DNA of 10,017 nt, taken from NCBI GenBank assembly GCA_905212515.1, contig CAJMEU010000108.1:1-10017 (forward strand). Direction: 5' to 3'. The position numbers were made by a program, and so were the translations under genes. The DNA comes from an uncultured Oscillospiraceae bacterium (GTDB taxonomy: Bacteria > Bacillota > Clostridia > Oscillospirales > Ruminococcaceae). The notes under the pieces were generated by a model, which saw nothing but the letters and a program-made list of their open reading frames with translations, did not search any database and had not been told where the DNA came from. Of this stretch, positions 6,564 to 10,017 are shown in pieces. How positions within the stretch are numbered: position 1 is the first letter of the stretch; each line of letters begins with the position of its first letter.

Positions 6564-7265
6564 ATGGGTGAGACATTTACCCCTCTTGCGCGCAGCCGCG
6601 CAAGTTATTACTGCAAGGGCAGCCCCGTCCACTTCGTGATGGTGGAGCTGTTCAAAATGGAGAGCACCGGCGAGACGGTGGTCACCCTGACGTTCAAAAA
6701 CCTGTATTCCCACCCCATCCGCAGCTTCACGGCCCATTATTGCTGCAAAAGCCGTGCCGGCGAGGTGCTGGGGGAGGATGATTTTGAGTATAAAGACGTT
6801 TCGGCCAGCGAGGGCGCGTGCTTCGGCAGCGACGAGGGCGTGTTCATCAGCGACGAAATGCTGGGCAGCGTGGAAGTGAGCCTGGTGAGCGTGGTGTACG
6901 ACGACGGCGTGCTGCACAGCCTGCGGCGCTGCCCGCCAGTGGCCCTGCCCGCCCTGCGCCCGCTGCACGCCGGCGTGCGCGCGGCCGTGCGCGACGCCAT
7001 GGGCGTGCGCGCCCTGAAGTACATGCCCGAGGAGACGGCCGACGGCTGGCGCTGCGCCTGCGGCGGCTTCAACTACAACGCCGGCCGGGGCAAGTATCAA
7101 TGCAGCGAGTGCGGCGCCGACAAAGCCGCGCTGCAGGCGGCCGTGCAGGCGGCGCTGCGCCAGGCGCGGCCCCAGCAGCCCATGTATGACGCGGGCGGGG
7201 ATTTCGCGGGCGAGCCCGTGCCCCACGCCCAGCCGCGCCGCCCCCATGAATATGGGACCCAGTAA
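6564..7265 (+). CDS. Uncharacterised protein with C-terminal zinc ribbon
   Basis: 233 residues, family not recognised. Residues about 20-120 look like a beta-sandwich domain (VHFVMVELFKM, VTLTFKNLYSHPIRSFTAHY, VEVSLVSVVYDDG), similar in style to small Firmicutes domains that describe an attribute-like beta fold; no function is known to me. A linker (about 125-155) follows, then a zinc ribbon with C164-x-C166 and C180-xx-C183 (WRCACGGFN, YQCSECG). The tail (about 195-233) is Gln/Pro/Arg-rich and looks disordered. There is no signal peptide or membrane segment, so it is probably cytoplasmic. Start ATG 6564 follows AAGGTGG (6547-6553) by 10 bases; an in-frame TTG at 6561 is the alternative. It lies upstream of the topoisomerase genes in the same direction but is separated by a 324-base structured spacer. 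Confidence 0.8.
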   Translation: MGETFTPLARSRASYYCKGSPVHFVMVELFKMESTGETVVTLTFKNLYSHPIRSFTAHYCCKSRAGEVLGEDDFEYKDVSASEGACFGSDEGVFISDEMLGSVEVSLVSVVYDDGVLHSLRRCPPVALPALRPLHAGVRAAVRDAMGVRALKYMPEETADGWRCACGGFNYNAGRGKYQCSECGADKAALQAAVQAALRQARPQQPMYDAGGDFAGEPVPHAQPRRPHEYGTQ

Positions 7266-7428
7266 CGGGGCAAGATGCCCCCAGGAAGCCGCGCCGGGGC
7301 CGGGGGGCTGGCGGCGCGCGGTGTGGTTTGCCGGCCGCCAAAAGCCCCCGCTGGGGGGCGGGCGCACCCCCCGCGCCCCCGGGGGCCGCGGGATGCCGTT
7401 CGGTTTCCCGCAGCGCTTTTTCCGGCGC
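7266..7428 (+). other. Very GC-rich hairpin-dense spacer, no gene seen
   Basis: No convincing coding sequence. The region holds several self-complementary elements: GGGGC/GCCCC (7267-7271 with 7277-7281) right after the stop, GCCCCC/GGGGGC (7344-7349 with 7354-7359), the 12-base palindrome GCCCCCGGGGGC (7375-7386), and GCGGGA/TCCCGC (7388-7393 with 7406-7411) followed shortly by T5. The last of these could be a weak terminator for the zinc-ribbon gene. Several G runs also occur (7291-7306, 7353-7362). Confidence 0.5.
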
Positions 7429-7474
7429 AAAACAGGCGGCCCTGCGCACTGCGCACACAAAAGCGCCTGTTTTT
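7429..7474 (+). terminator. Terminator-like hairpin in the topoisomerase leader
   Basis: AAAACAGGCG (7429-7438) pairs perfectly with CGCCTGTTTT (7464-7473), ending in T5. The loop is long (25 bases, containing two TGCGCA palindromes), which weakens the call as an ordinary terminator. It could end the zinc-ribbon transcript or act as the first element of an attenuator. Confidence 0.5.
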
Positions 7475-7483
7475 GCCGCCAAG

Positions 7484-7536
7484 CGTTTGCCTGCCCGGCA
7501 CAGGGCCCGCGCAGGCAAACGGGAACGCCTGTTTTT
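7484..7536 (+). promoter_or_regulatory. Candidate attenuator with alternative helices upstream of the topoisomerase genes
   Basis: CGTTTGCCTGC (7484-7494) pairs perfectly with GCAGGCAAACG (7511-7521) over 11 bp. The inner part of that right arm, CAGGC (7512-7516), can instead pair with GCCTG (7527-7531), which runs into T5 (7532-7536). The 11-base CGCCTGTTTTT at 7526-7536 is an exact repeat of 7464-7474 and could also pair with 7429-7438. The helices are mutually exclusive. I see no convincing promoter between 7475 and the start codon, so transcription probably reads through. Regulation is inferred only. Confidence 0.4.
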
Positions 7537-7589
7537 CAACAGCCTGAGCCGGCCGGGCCGGCAACCAGTTTATATGTGGAGGAACCTTC

Positions 7590-9572
7590 ATGGCAAAAAG
7601 ATCGGCCGCGTACACCAATGAAAGCATCACCAGCCTCAAGGGCGCCGACCGCGTGCGCAAGCGGCCGGGGGGATATTTCGGCTCCGACGGCGTGGACGGC
7701 TGCGCCCATTCCATCTTCGAGATCATCTCCAACGCCATCGACGAGGCGCGCCAGGGCTTTGGCGACCGCATTTTGGTGACCAAGTACGCCGACGGTTCGG
7801 TGGAGGTGGAGGACTTCGGCCGCGGCATGCCCGTGGACTATAATAAGAATGAAGAGCGCTACAACTGGGAGCTGCTGTTCTGCGAGATGTACGCCGGCGG
7901 CAAGTACGAGGCCGGCGGCGACAACTACGAATACTCCCTGGGCCTCAACGGCCTGGGCCTGTGCGCCACCCAGTACGCCTCCGAGTGGATGACGGCCGAC
8001 ATCTGGCGCGACGGCTTCCACTACCATCTGGAGTTCCGGAAGGGCGAGAACGTGGGGGGCCTTTCCAAGGAGCCCGCGGGCCGCAGGAAGACCGGCTCGA
8101 AGATCCGCTGGAAGCCCGACCGCGCGGTGTTCACCGACATCAACGTGCCCACGGCTTACTACCTGGACACCATCAAGCGCCAGGCCGTGGTCAACGCCGG
8201 CGTCACCTTCGTGTTCACCGACGAGACGGCCGAGGGCGGCAAGGCCGAGACGGTTTTTTATTATGAAAAGGGCATCGAGAACTATGTGGAGGAGATCGCC
8301 GGCCTGGACAGCCTGACGCCCGTGCGCTTCTGCCAGAGCCAGGCCGAGGGCAAGGACCGGGAGGACAGGCCCGCCTACAAGGTGAAGATGAGCGCCGCCT
8401 TCTGCTTCTCCAACAAAAACCAGCTTTTGGAGTACTACCACAACTCCTCCTACCTGGAGCACGGCGGCAGCCCGGACAAAGCGGTGAAAACGGCCTTTGT
8501 GGCCCAGATCGACGGGCTGCTGCGGCAGAAGGGCCTGTACAAGAAAAACGACACCAAGATCAAATTTGAGGATATCCAGGACTGCCTGATCTTCGTCTCC
8601 AGCTCCTTCTCCACCCAGACCAGCTATGAGAACCAGACCAAAAAGGCCATCACCAACCGATTCATCCAGCAGGCGATGACCGAGTTTTTGAAGCACAACC
8701 TGGAAGTGTACTTCATCGAAAAGCCGGACGAGGCGCAGAAGATCGCCCAGCAGGTGCTGATCAACAAGCAGAGCCGCGAGCACGCGGACCAGGTGCGCCA
8801 GGGCACGAAAAAGACGCTGACGGAAAAGATCGACATCGCCAACCGGGTGCAGAAGTTCGTGGACTGCCGCACGAAGGACCTTGCCAGGCGCGAATTGTAC
8901 ATCGTGGAGGGCGATTCGGCCCTGGGCGCCGTCAAGACCAGCCGCGACAGCGAGTACCAGGCCATCATGCCCGTGCGCGGCAAGATCCTCAACTGCCTCA
9001 AGGCCGATTACGACCGCAATTTCAAAAGCGACGTCATCACCGACCTGATCAAGGTGCTGGGCTGCGGCGTGGAGCTGACCGGCAAGGCGAAAAAAGACCT
9101 TTCCAGCTTCAACCTGGACAACCTGCGCTGGAACAAGGTGGTCATCTGCACGGACGCGGGCGTGGACGGCTATCAGATCCGCACGCTGATCCTCACCATG
9201 ATCTACCGCCTGGTGCCCACGCTGATCAACGAGGGATACGTGTATATCGCCGAATCCCCCCTGTATGAGATCCAAAGCAAGGGCCGCACCTACTTTGCCT
9301 ACACCGAGCAGGAAAAAACGGAATTTTTGCAGCGCATCGGCAAGGACAAGTACACCATCCAGCGCTCGAAGGGCCTGGGTGAGAACGACCCGGAGATGAT
9401 GTGGCTGACCACCATGAACCCGGAGAGCCGCCGGCTGATCAAAGTGAGCCCCGCGGACGCCGAGCGCACGGCGCAGGTGTTCGACCTGCTGCTGGGCGAC
9501 AACCTGGCCGGCCGCAAGGAGCATATCGCCAACCACGGCTACGAATATCTGGACGAGCTGGACGTGTCTTAA
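7590..9572 (+). CDS. Divergent type IIA topoisomerase ATPase/Toprim subunit (ParE/GyrB-like)
   Basis: 660 residues, the size of ParE and insert-free GyrB. GHKL ATPase domain: RVRKRPGGYFGS (21-32), E44 and N48 in FEIISNAIDEA, D75 in VEDFGRGMP, and a lid region GGKYEAGG...YSLGLNGLG where the usual GGLHGVG His is N120. Transducer domain: Q349-T350-K351 matches the ATP-contacting QTK loop. Toprim domain: E440 in EGDSALG (usually EGDSAGG), PVRGKILN, and D522-A-G524-V-D526-G where canonical enzymes have DADVDG. The middle metal-binding Asp (E. coli GyrB D500) is therefore glycine; the codon reads ggc. The C-terminal domain has SPLYEI and RSKGLGEND. GGAGG (7578-7582) lies 7 bases before the start. 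The ParC-like partner follows after 12 bases, so they form one enzyme. It is probably a second or third topoisomerase beside housekeeping gyrase; such divergent clostridial pairs are usually labelled topoisomerase IV. Confidence 0.9.
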   Translation: MAKRSAAYTNESITSLKGADRVRKRPGGYFGSDGVDGCAHSIFEIISNAIDEARQGFGDRILVTKYADGSVEVEDFGRGMPVDYNKNEERYNWELLFCEMYAGGKYEAGGDNYEYSLGLNGLGLCATQYASEWMTADIWRDGFHYHLEFRKGENVGGLSKEPAGRRKTGSKIRWKPDRAVFTDINVPTAYYLDTIKRQAVVNAGVTFVFTDETAEGGKAETVFYYEKGIENYVEEIAGLDSLTPVRFCQSQAEGKDREDRPAYKVKMSAAFCFSNKNQLLEYYHNSSYLEHGGSPDKAVKTAFVAQIDGLLRQKGLYKKNDTKIKFEDIQDCLIFVSSSFSTQTSYENQTKKAITNRFIQQAMTEFLKHNLEVYFIEKPDEAQKIAQQVLINKQSREHADQVRQGTKKTLTEKIDIANRVQKFVDCRTKDLARRELYIVEGDSALGAVKTSRDSEYQAIMPVRGKILNCLKADYDRNFKSDVITDLIKVLGCGVELTGKAKKDLSSFNLDNLRWNKVVICTDAGVDGYQIRTLILTMIYRLVPTLINEGYVYIAESPLYEIQSKGRTYFAYTEQEKTEFLQRIGKDKYTIQRSKGLGENDPEMMWLTTMNPESRRLIKVSPADAERTAQVFDLLLGDNLAGRKEHIANHGYEYLDELDVS

Positions 9573-9584
9573 AAGAGGGAGAAA

Positions 9585-10017
9585 ATGGCTAAAAGAACTG
9601 CGAAAAAGCAAATAAAACCCGCGCGGCCCCAGCTGGGCGACGCGGTGGAGATCCTGGACGCGGGCAGCGTGCTGGACCAGCCCATCATCGACACGCTGGA
9701 GACAAACTACATGCCCTACGCCATGAGCGTGATCGTCTCCCGCGCTTTGCCGGAGATCGACGGCTTCAAGCCCGCCCACCGCAAGGTGCTGTACACCATG
9801 TACCAGATGGGCCTTTTGAAAGGCGCGCGCACCAAAAGCGCCAACATCGTGGGCAACACCATGCACCTGAACCCCCACGGGGATCAGGCCATTTACGAGA
9901 CCATGGTGCGCCTGGCCCGCAGCAACGAGAGCCTGCTGGTGCCCTATGTGTCCGGCAAGGGCAACTTCGGCAAGGCGTACAGCCGCGATATGGCCTACGC
10001 CGCCGCCCGTTATACCG
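9585..10017 (+). CDS. Divergent type IIA topoisomerase breakage-reunion subunit (ParC/GyrA-like), 3' partial
   Basis: The first 144 codons of a protein that continues beyond the window. A basic N-terminal extension (MAKRTAKKQ..., about 1-35) precedes the catalytic core: NYMPYAMSVIVSRALPEIDGFKPAHRKVLY (about 41-70), KSANIVGNTM, HLNPHGDQAIYETMVRLA (about 94-111), GKGNFGKAYSRD, and AARY143, where Y143 is the tyrosine that forms the 5'-phosphotyrosyl DNA link, preceded by R142. At the quinolone-contact site the usual Ser (E. coli GyrA S83) is Q101, while the acidic contact (GyrA D87) is kept as E105. The segment before the tyrosine, GKAYSRD, replaces the usual GS(I/V)DGD type. The ribosome site GAGGGAG (9575-9581) is close to the ATG. 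It lies 12 bases after the ParE-like gene, and both proteins begin MAKR. Confidence 0.9.
   Translation, partial: MAKRTAKKQIKPARPQLGDAVEILDAGSVLDQPIIDTLETNYMPYAMSVIVSRALPEIDGFKPAHRKVLYTMYQMGLLKGARTKSANIVGNTMHLNPHGDQAIYETMVRLARSNESLLVPYVSGKGNFGKAYSRDMAYAAARYT

Noticed and set aside
7291..7362. G-quadruplex on the plus strand
   Set aside because: There are long G runs but not four well-spaced G3 tracts, and nearby C runs favour ordinary hairpins.
6408..7460. Upstream extension of the aldehyde dehydrogenase frame
   Set aside because: It is antisense to the zinc-ribbon gene and lacks dehydrogenase features. The ATG at 6407 has its own ribosome site and promoter.
7186..7779. Coding sequence across the 7266-7589 spacer
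   Set aside because: The frame is only open because of high GC. It crosses the real start of the topoisomerase subunit, is Pro/Arg/Gly-rich, and has no plausible ribosome site.
7536..9878. 780-codon open frame on the minus strand opposite the topoisomerase genes
   Set aside because: Val/His/Leu-rich antisense shadow of two recognisable topoisomerase subunits; no family features.

Overview
The window looks like a chromosomal stretch from a GC-rich, Gram-positive gut-type Clostridia, probably near Oscillospiraceae/Ruminococcaceae. This is inferred from the strong GGAGG-type ribosome binding sites, a BIG2/DUF4214 surface protein, a cobalamin-riboswitch-controlled ECF S component, and a divergent clostridial-type topoisomerase pair. 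No 16S or other phylogenetic marker is present, so the assignment is tentative. There is no tRNA, rRNA, CRISPR array, transposase or phage gene.

Layout: (1) 1-3061 (+): the 3' part of a very large secreted/surface protein with a beta-helix-like field of GGTF repeats, a linker domain, two BIG2 domains and a C-terminal DUF4214 domain. It ends at a bidirectional terminator shared with (2) 3118-3696 (-), an HD-superfamily metal-dependent hydrolase. (3) 3697-4048: divergent promoters, then a cobalamin riboswitch with a 10-bp P1 helix and an intrinsic terminator. This controls (4) a short membrane-anchored DUF4430 (transcobalamin-C-like) protein at 4049-4450 and an overlapping ECF transporter S component at 4450-4959. 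Together they look like a cobalamin (or corrinoid precursor) capture-and-uptake unit. (5) A long bidirectional terminator separates this from a class-3-like aldehyde dehydrogenase on the minus strand (5037-6407). (6) Divergently, at 6564-7265 (+), lies an unrecognised zinc-ribbon protein. (7) 7266-7589 is a 324-base, extremely GC-rich, hairpin-laden spacer whose last part contains alternative, mutually exclusive helices with U-tracts. (8) 7590-9572 and 9585-10017 (running off the end) encode the ATPase/Toprim (ParE/GyrB-like) and breakage-reunion (ParC/GyrA-like) subunits of a divergent type IIA topoisomerase.

The two most notable systems are the B12-switched DUF4430/S-component pair and the topoisomerase. 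The topoisomerase keeps its ATPase and catalytic tyrosine residues. However, it has Gly in place of the middle Asp of the Toprim DxDxD motif, Asn in place of His in the ATP-lid motif, Gln in place of the quinolone-contact Ser, and GKAYSRD in place of the usual GSxDGD-type segment. Both gene families probably have annotated relatives in Clostridia. The novelty would lie in their biochemistry and regulation, which are largely unexplored as far as I know.
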